DNA from: Choristoneura fumiferana
Taxonomy: Eukaryota > Arthropoda > Insecta > Lepidoptera > Tortricidae
Direction of reading: 5' to 3'
Assembly (NCBI RefSeq): GCF_025370935.1
Contig: NC_133501.1
Location: 5,515,173 to 5,579,172 of the forward strand
Length of the DNA: 64,000 nucleotides
Numbering within the stretch: position 1 is the stretch's first letter; each line of letters begins with the position of its first letter. Both the position numbers and the translations under genes were made by a program. A model generated the notes under the pieces. The model saw only the letters and a program-made list of their open reading frames with translations. It searched no databases and had not been told where the DNA came from. This document shows, in pieces, positions 31,501 to 41,298 of the stretch.

Positions 31501-34500
31501 ATATTGAACTTTGAAGTGTCAAAGTCGGGGGTTTCCCAACATTCTGTTGGTTAGGTTAGGTTATATCTATATCTCTGGTAACACCAAAATGCGTAAAATA
31601 TACAAGGGTTTTTTTGTGCGACAATTTTTAGCACGGCGTAACGTCACGCTGATCTTTCATCATCATCCCAGCCTGTATACGTCCTACTGCTGGGCACAGG
31701 CCTCTTCTCAGCATGAGAGGGTTTGGGTTAGCAATGCTAACGCAGCTTCTGGTTTATTTTATTGACGTCCAGCATTGACGTCTCCTTTAGCATTTTTATC
31801 TGCATATTTTTAATAGTCCTTTTCGTCTCTTATGCTGCTGCTCTCAACTGATTTTCTACCAGCATTGCCTACCTCCGCTTGGCTTCCGCTTGCACCTTGA
31901 ACAACAGAATCATAATAAAAAATTGGTCGTTGACTATTGATAGCAGACTAGCAGTTTCAAATAACATAAATAACATCGCTGGCGCAGATTCCAATGAGGG
32001 TTTTCACGGCGGTGAAATATCGCTAGATGGCGTTAGTATCGTGAGGTTCGTTTGACGTTTGCTCGTAAACACATCATCATCATCAGTGTCTAACATCTGG
32101 TAGCAATAGTGAATGGTTGTGTTGCTCTGATGTTGAGTTTTGGGTGCGAAACGCGTCAGTGTGGTGGTAGTAATAGAGAGAGAGAAAGAGGGGGGTGTTG
32201 CAAGATTTACCGCTGTATGTGTCTGTGTGTCTGCGTAGCTCTCAAACGAGTGGACCGATCTGGATTTTTTTAATTTGCAAGCAGGTTTTCTAGAGATGGT
32301 TCTCAGATATGTTTCATCAAAATCGGTTCAACGGTTTTTGAGATATAGAACTTTGTACTGACAAAGTCACGGGTTATCCAAGTTTTTGTAGTTAGGTTAT
32401 AGTTCATTAGTTTATCATATTTACCTTCTGAATTATCGTTCGAGGAAGAATTTTGGTCACCACTCTCGACATATTTGGTTACAGCACCGTTTCCTGCTCC
32501 AGCTCCCGAATTACCCTTAAAAAAAGATTAGTTTTATCTCTGATAACACCAGAATGCGTAAAAATATACAAGGGGTTTTTGTGCGACAATTTTGACTGTG
32601 ACGTCACGCTGATTTTTCATCATCATCCCAGCCTGTATACGTCCTACTGCTGGGCACAGGCCTCTTCTCAGCATGAGAGGTCTTGGGCCGTAGTTACCAC
32701 GCGGACCCAGTGCGGATTGAGAACTTCACACGCACCATTGAAATGGTTATGTGCAGGTTTCTTAACGATGTTTTCCTTCACCTTGAAGCTCGTGGTAAAT
32801 TTCAAATGTAATTTCGCAAATGAATTTCGAAAAACTCAGAGGTGCGAGGTGGGGTTTGAACCCACGATCCTCTGCTTGAGAGGCTATAGGTCAAACCACT
32901 AGGCCACCACGGCGTCGTCACGCGGAACATTAACTGGCTATGTCTCTGTCGTTTTTAGGGTTCCGTACCCAAAGGATAAAAACGGAAATCGTATTGCTAA
33001 GACTTCGCTGTCCGTCCGTCTGTCCGTCAGTCACCAGGCTGTTCATTAACCGTGATAGTTACACAGTTAAATTTTTTACAGATTATGTATAACTGTGGCC
33101 GCTATAACAACGAATGTATAGTTCTACAAGCGTTTCAACCGCTATCAGTCTCCTGTCGCATATATTGAAGAAATGAGAGACCGTAAGCAAAAAATAATAA
33201 TGAATGGTATTTGTACCGCATGCACCCTAAACTACTAAACGGGACAATCCAATCATCAACAGTCGGCCTATAGCAGTCCACAGTTGGACACAGGCCTCTC
33301 CAATGAGCGCCATTGCGCCCGGTCCTGGGCTACTCGCATCCAGCTTCCACCAGCAGCCTATCGCAGACTGTCCCTCCACCTGGCCGGAGACCGTCCTACA
33401 CTACACTTGCCGAGACTCGGTTTTCACTCTAGAATTCGTTTAAAAAAAAAAACTCTGCTTCGGGCAGTCGGGTTACAAACTAATCCAATCCCACGTATAA
33501 TTACTTTTTCATCTCAGCACCTCAAACAGGCAGGTTTTGCTATGAGAAATCAGTGAGCAAAATCGCATTTTTTTTTACTATTTTTGGGACAGTAATATAA
33601 ATTTGGAGTAGTAATTTTATTGTTATTGTTATGACAAGCATTAGCAATAAAGTTTTATTGTTATCAAGAATGTATACTTACTGCTGGTTTGCATGTTGCC
33701 ACTGCAATCTGTAAAAATATAAAGGCTGTAGAAAAAGCTAATAAGGCATGTATCTACTTAGCTTTTGACATGGTTTTATTTGTTATATTGAAATTTCTGA
33801 TGATCGTCTACGTAGAAAATGTGCGCTGCTTTTGCGAAAGAAAGATGTATATTGTTCTGCGTTATTAGAGTGTAGCGACTTCTAGCGCCATCTAGTGAGC
33901 CAACATAGAAACTCCAACCCAACCTTGCATCGCGCGCGCTATCGATGTTTCTCAACTCGGACGCATACAACTTTTGACGCTTCGAACTTCTGTCCCAAGG
34001 CATAACATTTGCCTGGAGAGAGATCTGACTATTTCGCAAAAAGGTGTCCATTTTCAGTTGTCCACGTATGAAATAATTGTATAAGAGCATAAAACGAGCC
34101 ATTTTACCCAAGAGGTTCATATAGCCATCCGAGCGGGTACAGCGAGGGTGGATACACACGTCGAGGGGAAAATGGGTTTAATGCTCGAGTTTTACACTCC
34201 GCTTTTCACTTAGATTGCGAGGAAATGAAATAGCAACAGTGGAAACAATAATTCACTTTCTATGTACCTTTTATTTTTTATGCGTTACTATAGTAAATCT
34301 ATTACTTAATATGATTGGTTTCATTGATTTTTAGTTTTATATAAATTAAAAAATTATTTAAAAATATATGGAAACTTTTTTGTTTGAGAAAGAAAGAAAG
34401 AAAGAAACATTTATTCGTGACAAACAAAAGAACAATGGATAAAAAAAAAAAAAAAATAGTTTTTATATGCCACGAAATGGTCCCAAATCAGCAATGTTTG

Positions 34501-36049
34501 TTTGTGGCTGTTAAGACCTGATTACCTTGGTCTTAGACGAAGATTTTTATTTTATGCGCTAGAGCATAAAAAGTCATTTTATGTCGCCTAAAAAAATACA
34601 TATTTCCCGACGCTATTTCAACAAAAAAAAAATTAAGTAATATTGTGTTTAAGTATATATACAAAACCTTGTGGTAAATGTGATTAAAAAGTCAGATAAT
34701 CATTTGTTGTTGGACCCAATAGAAAGTTTCGATGTAGTTACGAAATTACGATTTTTCCTCACAAAATTATCGTGAAGTTTTCCTGACGTCAATAAATTTT
34801 GGATAATAATTTCTTAACAAACTGTTTTTTGACAATTTCATTTTTAATATTATTTCTGCGTTTTGATTTATTTCTCCATTAAATTAGATTATTTGCTCCC
34901 CGCTTAAATTTCAGGACGGAACAACTTTTTGAGAAATAGGTAGGTTCCTCTAGCTCTGGCTCTCTATTGGAGCCTCCCCTCTACCACAGTATATTATATA
35001 CAGTAGTGTCCTACAGTATTTTCTGTGTAGTTAGTCTTTTTTTGGATTCTATGTTTTTAGGTTGATGTATTGTTGTGTTTAGTGATAACTTTAAGGGTTC
35101 CGTAGCTAAAATGGCAAAAACGGAACCCTTATTGTTTCGCCATGTCTGTCTGTCCATCCGCGGCTTTGCTCAGACTATCAGTGCTAGAAAACTGTAATTT
35201 TGTACGAAATATATGTAGCAACTATGCCGACAAATGGTGATAAATATTTTTAGGGTACCTCCCATAGACGTAAAGAGGGGGGGGGGTGATTTTTTTTCTC
35301 AACTAACCCTATAGTGCGGTATCGTCGGATAGTTCTTTTAAAATGACCTATTAAGATGTTGTGAAGACGATTTTTCGATTCAATCTTTTTTAAAGTATAA
35401 GTTTTCGTTCAAATCGAGCGTCCACCCTCCCCCCCCTCTAAAAAGCTAAACTTTTACTAAGTATATCAATCTTACAAGGAAACTATAACGGCTAAGTTTG
35501 CTGGAGAACCGATTTTGATGAAAAACTTCCCTACGTTTCCAGAAGCCTTTGGCTTATCGACGTTAGAGGAAAAATGATAAATATTTTACCCTACATGCAT
35601 AATTATTTCAAATACTACCTAAGTAACGACGGCGAGGTAAGAATACCAGTTTTCTTAAAAAAAGATCAAAGATTCATGCTTTCATGAATTAAAACCTAAA
35701 ACTTTTTATTCAAGAGACATGTGCTTGGTATAGTGGGGCATTCTTTGGCTTTTTGTTGTGTTTCGGCGTGGAGAGTAACACAGCCGGTGAAATTACTGGC
35801 ACTTGAGGTATCCCATCTTGGGCATCTAGGTTGGCAGCTCATCTGCAATACCCCTGGTGTCGCAGATGTTTATGGGCGGTGGTGATCTCTTACCATCAGG
35901 AGACCCACTTGCTCGTTCGCCATTCAGTCGAACAAAAAATAAATTAAAAAAGGCCGGAAAGGACGATGGTGAAAGACTGAAATAATTTAGTCAAATAAAA
36001 AAAATTTCTTACCAGGCAGGACGAGGGTAAACAGCTTCAGGGAAATCAT
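22502..36049 (-). CDS. Gene 2: tandem paralogue of gene 1 (A/B modular secreted protein), exon 1 frameshifted
   Basis: Model, in transcription order: 36049-36013, 33708-33682, 32515-32425 (B), 31895-31873 (A), 31294-31210 (B), 28242-28193 (A), 27606-27522 (B), 24857-24799 (A), 24216-24117 (B), 22611 to stop. Phases alternate as in gene 1. No separate last exon like 3316-3386 is seen before the gene 1 promoter. I end the model by reading through the A exon at 22565, whose donor (GGA|GTAGGC) is the weakest, to TAA at 22504-22502; the end would be DEKDC. Exon 1 has one extra base (37 nt instead of 36). As assembled, the frame breaks in the leader and a stop follows after about ten codons. Without that base the model has about 221 codons. 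Pseudogene or assembly indel cannot be told apart here. Confidence 0.6.
22565..22611 (-). CDS. Gene 2 A exon, possibly terminal
   Basis: Reads AKGGNGGGNSRGASG after the split Gly. Donor GGA|GTAGGC is weak, and no B exon lies downstream. Read-through gives VGNAGGKAVKSSSIR then DEKDC and TAA at 22504. Sequence similarity to other A-exon flanks ends near 22433 at TTGCTAACGCAGC. Confidence 0.55.
22709..22876. repeat. Intronic palindrome, about 70-bp arms
   Basis: AATGAGGGTTTTCACAGAGG reads back as CCTCTGTGAAAACCCTCATT, with GCTAGATGGCG, GTTTGACGTTTGC and their complements inside. Complete copies follow at 24955-25122 and 28337-28511, always just upstream of an A exon. Other A exons have half. 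Confidence 0.85.
22890..23135 (+). mobile_element. SINE-like repeat (GTGTTTTGGCGTGGAGAGTA family)
   Basis: GAACGCCCGGATTGCTAC, CCTGCCGTGAAGCAGC, ATTACTGGCACTTGAGGTA to CCATCCAGTCGTATATAA. Duplicate copies at 25130 and 28520 in the same module. Confidence 0.75.
23140..23400 (+). pseudogene. LINE reverse-transcriptase 3' remnant
   Basis: One frame reads KSWLRTIREWTNQEGC followed by a stop and ELLFHFAKNKKKCSEL, a pattern like the C-terminal end of jockey/R1-type LINE proteins (SWL...IREW). Duplicate at 25385-25640. Broken by stops. Confidence 0.55.
24117..24216 (-). CDS. Gene 2 last B exon
   Basis: 100 nt (33 codons plus 1 nt). Reads DGSGAVTNDVNSGDQR then Ser/Lys-rich (SSSRKSNKSK, TESSE). Acceptor TTTTTTTAAG|GATGG, donor GAAG|GTAAAT. 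Shares GSGAVTND and SGDQ with the exons at 27522 and 31210. The basic tail is unique. Confidence 0.65.
24799..24857 (-). CDS. Gene 2 A exon with five-Asp run
   Basis: 59 nt, reads ANGGSGGGNSR, DDDDD, ASE. Donor GAG|GTAGGC. The Asp run is encoded by GAT repeats, a likely slippage site. Confidence 0.65.
24955..25122. repeat. Intronic palindrome, second complete copy
   Basis: Nearly identical to 22709-22876, with the same position relative to its A exon. Confidence 0.85.
26885..27024. mobile_element. PIF/Harbinger-like MITE, chimeric copy with mismatched TSDs
   Basis: 140 bp, ends GGAGCTGTT and AACAGCCCC. The left flank is TAA (26882-26884) and the right flank TTA (27025-27027). The two related copies in the duplicated segment have matching TAA/TAA and TTA/TTA. 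The left flank here equals that of the copy at 30025 and the right flank that of the copy at 30607. Confidence 0.8.
27522..27606 (-). CDS. Gene 2 B exon
   Basis: 85 nt (28 codons plus 1 nt), reads GGSGAVTNDDNSGDQ then SDRSSHQPSAGAA. Acceptor TTTTTTTAAG|GGTGG, donor GCAG|GTAAAT. Identical to the exon at 31210-31294. Confidence 0.68.
28193..28242 (-). CDS. Gene 2 A exon
   Basis: 50 nt, reads ASGGSSGGNSHDDASE after the split Gly; donor GAG|GTAGGC. Carries two Asp where the A exon at 24799 has five. Confidence 0.65.
28337..28511. repeat. Intronic palindrome, third complete copy
   Basis: Same as 22709-22876, with a small direct duplication (GTCAAAC) in the second arm. Confidence 0.85.
28775..29215 (+). 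mobile_element. Interspersed repeat (CCGGCCAAGAGCGTGTCGG family)
   Basis: Starts CCGGCCAAGAGCGTGTCGGA, includes ATTTTATACGGAATCTTTC, ends in the CACCCCCACTTTACGTCTA block. Full-length relative at 62093-62640. Here it replaces the LINE remnant present in the sister modules at 23140 and 25385. Confidence 0.75.
30025..30298. mobile_element. PIF/Harbinger-like MITE with TAA TSD, split by a LINE 3' end
   Basis: GGGGCTGTTTCACC ends in inverted orientation, flanked by TAA on both sides (30022-30024 and 30299-30301). A LINE 3' end (about 30123-30249, CTTTGAC tail) is inserted in the middle with a short duplication of about ACATTT. Confidence 0.8.
30607..30715. mobile_element. PIF/Harbinger-like MITE with TTA TSD
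   Basis: 109 bp, GGGGCTGTTTCACCATCC ends, TTA at 30604-30606 and 30716-30718. A 3-bp TTA/TAA duplication and these ends fit PIF/Harbinger. Confidence 0.8.
31210..31294 (-). CDS. Gene 2 B exon (duplicate)
   Basis: 85 nt, identical in sequence to 27522-27606, in the duplicated 3.7-kb segment. Same splice sites and phase. Confidence 0.68.
31873..31895 (-). CDS. Gene 2 A exon, shortest
   Basis: 23 nt, reads ASGSQAE after the split Gly. Acceptor TTCAAG|GTGC, donor GAG|GTAGGC. Lost about 27 nt of the Gly-rich core compared with its neighbours but keeps phase 1-0. Confidence 0.6.
32425..32515 (-). CDS. Gene 2 first B exon
   Basis: 91 nt (30 codons plus 1 nt), reads GNSGAGAGNGAVTKY then VESGDQNSSSNDNSE. 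Acceptor TTTTTTTAAG|GGTAA, donor GAAG|GTAAAT. Partner of the gene 1 B exon at 3930. Confidence 0.65.
32610..32915 (-). mobile_element. tRNA-derived SINE, minus orientation
   Basis: Same family and site as 4149 and 13523, flanked by CGTCACGC at 32602-32609 and 32916-32923. Confidence 0.8.
33682..33708 (-). CDS. Gene 2 exon 2 (27-nt microexon)
   Basis: Identical to 14602-14628 with both splice sites conserved. Encodes IAVATCKPA if entered in phase 0. Confidence 0.65.
36013..36049 (-). pseudogene. Gene 2 exon 1 with +1 frameshift
   Basis: ATG at 36049-36047; the first ten codons equal gene 1 (MISLKLFTLV). An extra base (CAGG instead of CAG on the plus strand, 36017-36020) makes 37 nt and shifts the frame. 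After exon 2 the shifted frame hits TAA at the start of the first B exon. Confidence 0.65.
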
Positions 36050-36095
36050 GTTGGTTTCTTGACGATTTCGAATGTCTGTTGAACGATTATTGAGG

Positions 36096-36106
36096 CTTAT
36101 ATATAC
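36096..36106 (-). promoter_or_regulatory. TATA box of gene 2
   Basis: TATATATAAG on the minus strand, about 50 nt before the ATG, two bases longer than in gene 1. Confidence 0.55.
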
Positions 36107-36239
36107 CAAAATGTATGCCAATATTTGGCAAGAATACAACTGTTTTAATAAACCCTATTTGCACTTCTCACGTTGCACGATGACGGCCGTGAATTGTGGT
36201 TCATCTTGTATTTATTTTCAGATTATCCATATCCATGCT

Positions 36240-36333
36240 AATCATACTATATACTATATACTATATTATATATACTATATATACTATATATATACTATAT
36301 ATAATATTATAAATGCGAAAGTAACTCTGTCTG

Positions 36334-36368
<35 letters not shown>

Positions 36369-37614
36369 TACGCTTTCACGCAAAAACCGCTGAACCGATT
36401 TGGATGAAAATTTGGTACAGAGATAGAATAGACCATGGGAAAGACCATAGGCTATCTTTTATCGCGAAAAAAAAGGCTTTAAAGGGGTTGAAATAGGGGT
36501 GAAAGTTTATATGTGGAAGTTCGTCGCTGTTGGAAATAAAACCATGAAACTTGGATTTAGGCACTTAATAAGAAATAAGTCGGTATGTGTTTCAGCTTTT
36601 TTGAAAATTCGACCTGTGAGGGGATGAAATAGGGGAATGAAAGCATATGGAAGGTCGTCATTATCGAAGATAAATCCATGTTCTTTATGAAACTTGGTAT
36701 TTGGGCACGTGATAAGAGATAAATAATTGTTCGAGCGTTTTTTTTTAATTCTTTTTCTTCTTAAAACCGGTTAAAATCGACTCGAACTCGCGCGTCCAGG
36801 GTTCCGTGCATAGTATTTATGAATATCAAGTGTTAGCAGAGCCAAGCTCATAAGCAAAATGTACGCAATGTGGGGTCATTTTACATGGCTTATTAACATA
36901 GACAGTCAGACTTGAAAAATTATGATTTTCAGATTTTTTCTTACTTATTTTGCTATAAAGGGATATAAATTTGCTATAAGAGCTTCCTTTATACAAATTT
37001 CAAGTTTCTAGGACAGCCGAAAGTACCCTATAACTTTTTTTTGAGTTTTAGGGTTTTAATTTCAACTCGATAAATACTCCCGCACGTTTACGGGAATAAA
37101 GGTCTTGACAGACAGACGGACGGACGGACAGCAAAGACATCCTATAAGAGTTCCATTTTTTTCCTTTTGAGGTACGGAACCCTAAAAAAACATTTGTTCC
37201 GGCTCTTTTCAAATTTTTCGTCATTTTTCATACCTACTTGAAATATGGGGATGAAAGTTCGTAAGGAATTCCAAACAAATTTACTATAAGTATAGAAATA
37301 TGTGTAGCAATGCTTAGTAAGAATGCCGTCTTAATTATAATCCTACCCTCCTAACTTACAATACAGGACGTAAGATGTCAAGAGCTCACTATAAAGAATT
37401 AGTCCTTTTGTGTTGCAGGGTAGAATACTTATGTTTTACCAAAGAATGGAAGAAAAAAAAATAGTTTAGATATAAAGCAATGTATTAAAATAGGTTATTT
37501 TCAGTAAACCGTAGAAGTTTCTATGTGCTATTATTGGCAGAATAGGTACCCTAAATAAATTAAATACTTTCCAAAGTTACTATTCACGCGGACGAAGTCG
37601 CGGGCAAAAGCTAG
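36240..37614 (+). mobile_element. Helitron-like region with microsatellites
   Basis: TATA/CTATA repeats (36243-36310), TAATATTATAAATGCGAAAG, (CTGT)n at about 36328-36368. Ends with hairpin CGCGGACGAAGTCGCG then GGCAAAAG and CTAG|T at 37611. Several internal repeats suggest more than one element. No Rep/helicase coding. Confidence 0.5.
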
Positions 37615-37965
37615 TATTAAATATAATGACCCGGATAACTCACGTCTTAAATCGAGTTTAGCTCGACATGTTTCGGGCTAATCCGTAGCCCTTCGTCTTC
37701 GGAGCAACGCGACTCAGCGGCTGCTGCATACCGGCACTGCGCGCCGCCGCTTGCTCGCGCGACTACCGACGAAACTGACACCGGCACACAACTACCCGCG
37801 TTTTCATCATCATTACAACTGTCAAATGTAGGGTAGCACAAACACTAACAACATCGCTCTGTAAAGGTACGTTCCACACACCGATGACGCAGCACGAGTA
37901 TTTAACACCGTTTTCAAACTCGGAGGTACCGTCCAACCCACTATCCCAAAACAACTGTTTCATGT
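37615..37965. repeat. Noncoding repeat (GAGTTTAGCTCGACATG family)
   Basis: AATCGAGTTTAGCTCGACAT and GTTTCGGGCTAATCCG recur at 50670-50800. A GC-rich stretch follows. Paralogous fragments near 19820. Confidence 0.5.
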
Positions 37966-38110
37966 TTATGTGTCATTGCTGTTATAAATAAATTATTTTC
38001 TTTCTTTCTTTCTTTCTTTCTATCCGGTTGAATTCGGCCGACGACTAATCTCGATGGCTTCACGCACTTTCCGCGGAATGAAAATTTATCTCTCGCAGTA
38101 CAGATACCTT

Positions 38111-38210
38111 NNNNNNNNNNNNNNNNNNNNNNNNNNNNNNNNNNNNNNNNNNNNNNNNNNNNNNNNNNNNNNNNNNNNNNNNNNNNNNNNNNNNNNNNNN
38201 NNNNNNNNNN
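38111..38210. other. Assembly gap (100 N)
   Basis: Run of N of exactly 100, usually a placeholder for a gap of unknown size. Confidence 1.
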
Positions 38211-38286
38211 GTTACTAATAAATATGTCATGATTTCTATAGGTACTTATACTCTTTGGTCATAATCCGTCATTGCGACAAAATTAT

Positions 38287-38475
38287 GGGTGACACTATTT
38301 CCCGGACGTACAATACCGACATGGAAATACCGAAATGATATTTTGTGACACGCCCATAGACACTCTTGTCAGCTTGACACCAGTTTGCATAGGCATTTAC
38401 GAGAATTATCGGGTCGCTATTTCCAGGTCGGTATTTCCATGTCGGTATTGTCCGTGCCAGTAAATAATGTCACCC
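38287..38475. mobile_element. Short TIR element with perfect 8-bp TSD (hAT-like MITE)
   Basis: 189 bp, inverted ends GGGTGACA and TGTCACCC with subterminal AATACCGACATGGAAATACC in inverted copies. AAAATTAT flanks both sides (38279-38286 and 38476-38483). An 8-bp duplication fits hAT. Confidence 0.85.
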
Positions 38476-39076
38476 AAAATTATAAAGAGAACTGACGTTG
38501 TCATGGCGGTTTGCGCTAGTGTCGCCCCCTGCGCAGAGCTTTGCCTAATAGGCCCTATTGAAACAAAAGTTAAGAATGAAGAAGGATTCATTAACATTGT
38601 TTTTATTAGGATGAACTGTTCTTATGGGATTCACAGAGCAACTTTTTAAGGCGCGCTTATAGAAGAATTTTCGGTATTTGAGGGGGGTGAAGCAGACGAC
38701 GCGGTGGAGGCGAATGCGGGGCGTCCAGCGCAACGCCTCGCGCGTCTGTCACGCAGCCCGTTGACGGCCTTATTCTGTTCGTATCCGTATTCTGGTTAAT
38801 GTGAGTTCCGGATTTTTCGTTAAAATTATAATTACACAATTTTCGGTTTAATTAAGAAATTCTTCGTTTAATGTAAATAGTCTTGGTAATAAAGAAATAA
38901 TTTATCCCTCTTCATGCCCCACAGTTTAATTTGTAATGTAGGTAATGAATAGACATTAAGACTGAATAGGTAGACAGACGAAATAAAAATACATAGGTAA
39001 ATCAATACAAATAAAAAAAAACAATTTTATTTTAATCTGAAAATCTAGATTACAAGCTAGGCAAATCTATACATAT

Positions 39077-40887
39077 GGGTAAGGCCGCGAATTTTGACCA
39101 ATTTGGACGTTTCAAATTTGGAAGGCTGATAAAAAAAAACTGATAACACCTAGAGGTTTAATTTTTTTTTTATTATATGACACGATATAAACTCTCAAGG
39201 TCGCAAATGAGATAATTGATTTAAACCCTTTTAAAAAAATAATAAAAATATATTACCGTCAAAAACGTAACGAAAATTGACTATTTTTTTTGACCACGAG
39301 TACTTAATACCTTATTATTTTCATGCTATTTAACTTCTCATGATCATGATTTTGTTTAAACGAAATTTTATGATATAACGATAGTCCTACCGATTGCGGA
39401 ATCATGATAATCAAATATTTTTCATGTTTTATATTTATTTCTTTTCACGTGCCAAAAACCACGTTTTCGTTACGAATACTTAGGTGACGCTTTTTTAAGC
39501 TACCTTTAACGCCAATTTCGGTAGAAATTAGTTTTTGTACACTGGCAACTAATACTCTAATAGGGCAACATCGATGAGATAAATAAATCTCATCAGTTTG
39601 TTGACAAACAGCCATCAAAAGTGACGCGGAGGTTTTTTTTCGAAAAAACGTCGAAAGTGCTTGTTCGATTTTAAGGGTAAGTAGTGATTATTTTTAACTG
39701 GTTGTTTTTTCATACGATAGGGTAATCTTTTCCATGTAAGTGGCATGTGTTATTATGTTCAAAATGTCGTTATTCACCATGATAAACGATTTTTTGTATA
39801 AAATACGTTACACTTTCGTTACGATTACGTTACATTTTTACAAAATGCTACGTATTTGTACATAACGTAACGAAAAAATGTGGTAAAGGGAAGTTCACAC
39901 AGAAAAAATTCTAACTTACACCAGTTTATTATTAGGTTTCCAATGACTGCACGCACAGTAAGTTAGTTAGATGGATCGGCACAAGAGAATTGTGGCGAGT
40001 TCTGTGTTCACGTCCTGCTACATGCATAGCGTATTTAAAGTGAGAGACAAACGGAGAGATTCACTTACCTACTTAGTTCATTTGTTACCTAAACTTAATA
40101 ATCATAATAATTTATTTCCAAAAACATCTTTTTACATTGTCCACTTAACTAAGATACTACTTCCTAAATTGGTAAAACCTGTGATTTAGGGTTTTGGCCA
40201 TTTCTTTGAGGTATTTAATAGCTTGTACAGTCGAAGTCACAAGCATGCTCACAACTAGGTGGTAGGACCTTGTGCAAGGTCCGCCCGGATTGCTACCACC
40301 ATCTTCCTCGCTAATCCTGCCGTGAAGCAGCAGTGCTTGCACTGTTGTGTTTCGGCGTGGTGAGTAAGACAGCCGGTGAAATTACTGGCACGAGGTATCC
40401 CATCATAGGCCTCTAGGTTGGCAACGCGTCTGCAATACCCCTGGTGTTGCAGATTTTTATGGGCGGTGGTGATCTCTTACTCATTTGATCGTTTGCCATC
40501 CAGTCGAATAAAAAAAAACCACATCCAAATTCGTTATGCTTATAAATGTGCACCTTATTGTCAGTGTTAGAGAGGCATGTAAAGATACACTTTTGGAAAG
40601 ATGTTCGTCAACTAGAGGGTACTTCTACTTCCACATTCTCATGTTTAGCTCTATAGATCTCATATAGGACAGATTTAAGATCAGTATCGTCAGAAAGTTC
40701 TAGTAAAAATAAAAACTTCACTTTATTATATGAGATGTATTTTTTTTTCATACATACGTTATCTAATGGGAATTTTTACCAGTTTGATCTAGGCTTTATA
40801 AAAATTTGCGTTACGTTTTATGGTAACGTCACGTATTTTTTTTATGTTATTTCTATGTCACATTGGTCAAAATTCGCGGCCTTACCC
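39077..40887. mobile_element. 1.8-kb TIR element, copy 1, TSD ATAT
   Basis: Starts GGGTAAGGCCGCGAATTTTG and ends with its complement, about 27-bp inverted ends. ATAT occurs at 39073-39076 and 40888-40891. No transposase frame. The interior has many CGTTACGTTA / CGTAACG motifs and an embedded SINE-like repeat (40275-40515). Class unknown. Confidence 0.85.
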
Positions 40888-40935
40888 ATATAATAAAACA
40901 GTAAAGAAATAGTTGTCTGTTCACTTTTAACAAAT

Positions 40936-41245
40936 CAAATCAAATCGTTTATTCAGTAAATAGGCCGCAATGGGCACTTTTACACGTCATTTTTTAAACT
41001 ACCAGCGCTTTCGGAAAGACCATCATTGCCAGGAAAAATGCGCAGCAAGAAACTTGGCAGAGAGTCACTTTTTCAAAATGTAATACTTTTAAACTACAGT
41101 ATACAACCCTTACCCAAACCATACAGTCAAAACAATGAATGTAGGAACCATGTTCTTAGTACCCATAACACAAGCTTTGCTAAGCTTACTTTGGGACTAG
41201 GTCAATAGGTGTGAAATTTCCCGTGATATTTATTTTATTTTATTT
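40936..41245 (+). mobile_element. LINE 3'-end fragment
   Basis: AATCGTTTATTCAGTAAATA to the TTTATTTTATTTATTTTA tail; the AGTACCCATAACACAAGC block matches 2166-2245. Confidence 0.6.
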
Positions 41246-41298
41246 ATTTTATGTTCTAAGAAACATGTGCTAGCTGTAGCCAAAGATAAAAAATATGT

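Larger units (their letters stand above)
27025..31775. repeat. Direct duplication of an exon-bearing segment, offset 3688 bp
   Basis: 27025 to about 28085 matches 30716 to about 31770 nearly base for base, including identical B exons at 27522 and 31210. The matching preceding parts (about 26.1-26.88 and 29.23-30.02 kb) show that the duplicated block is larger, with later changes. Confidence 0.85.

Noticed and set aside
36330..36370. Coding repeat (CLSVCLSVC)
   Set aside because: A CTGT microsatellite in a Helitron-like repeat; the ORF is fortuitous.
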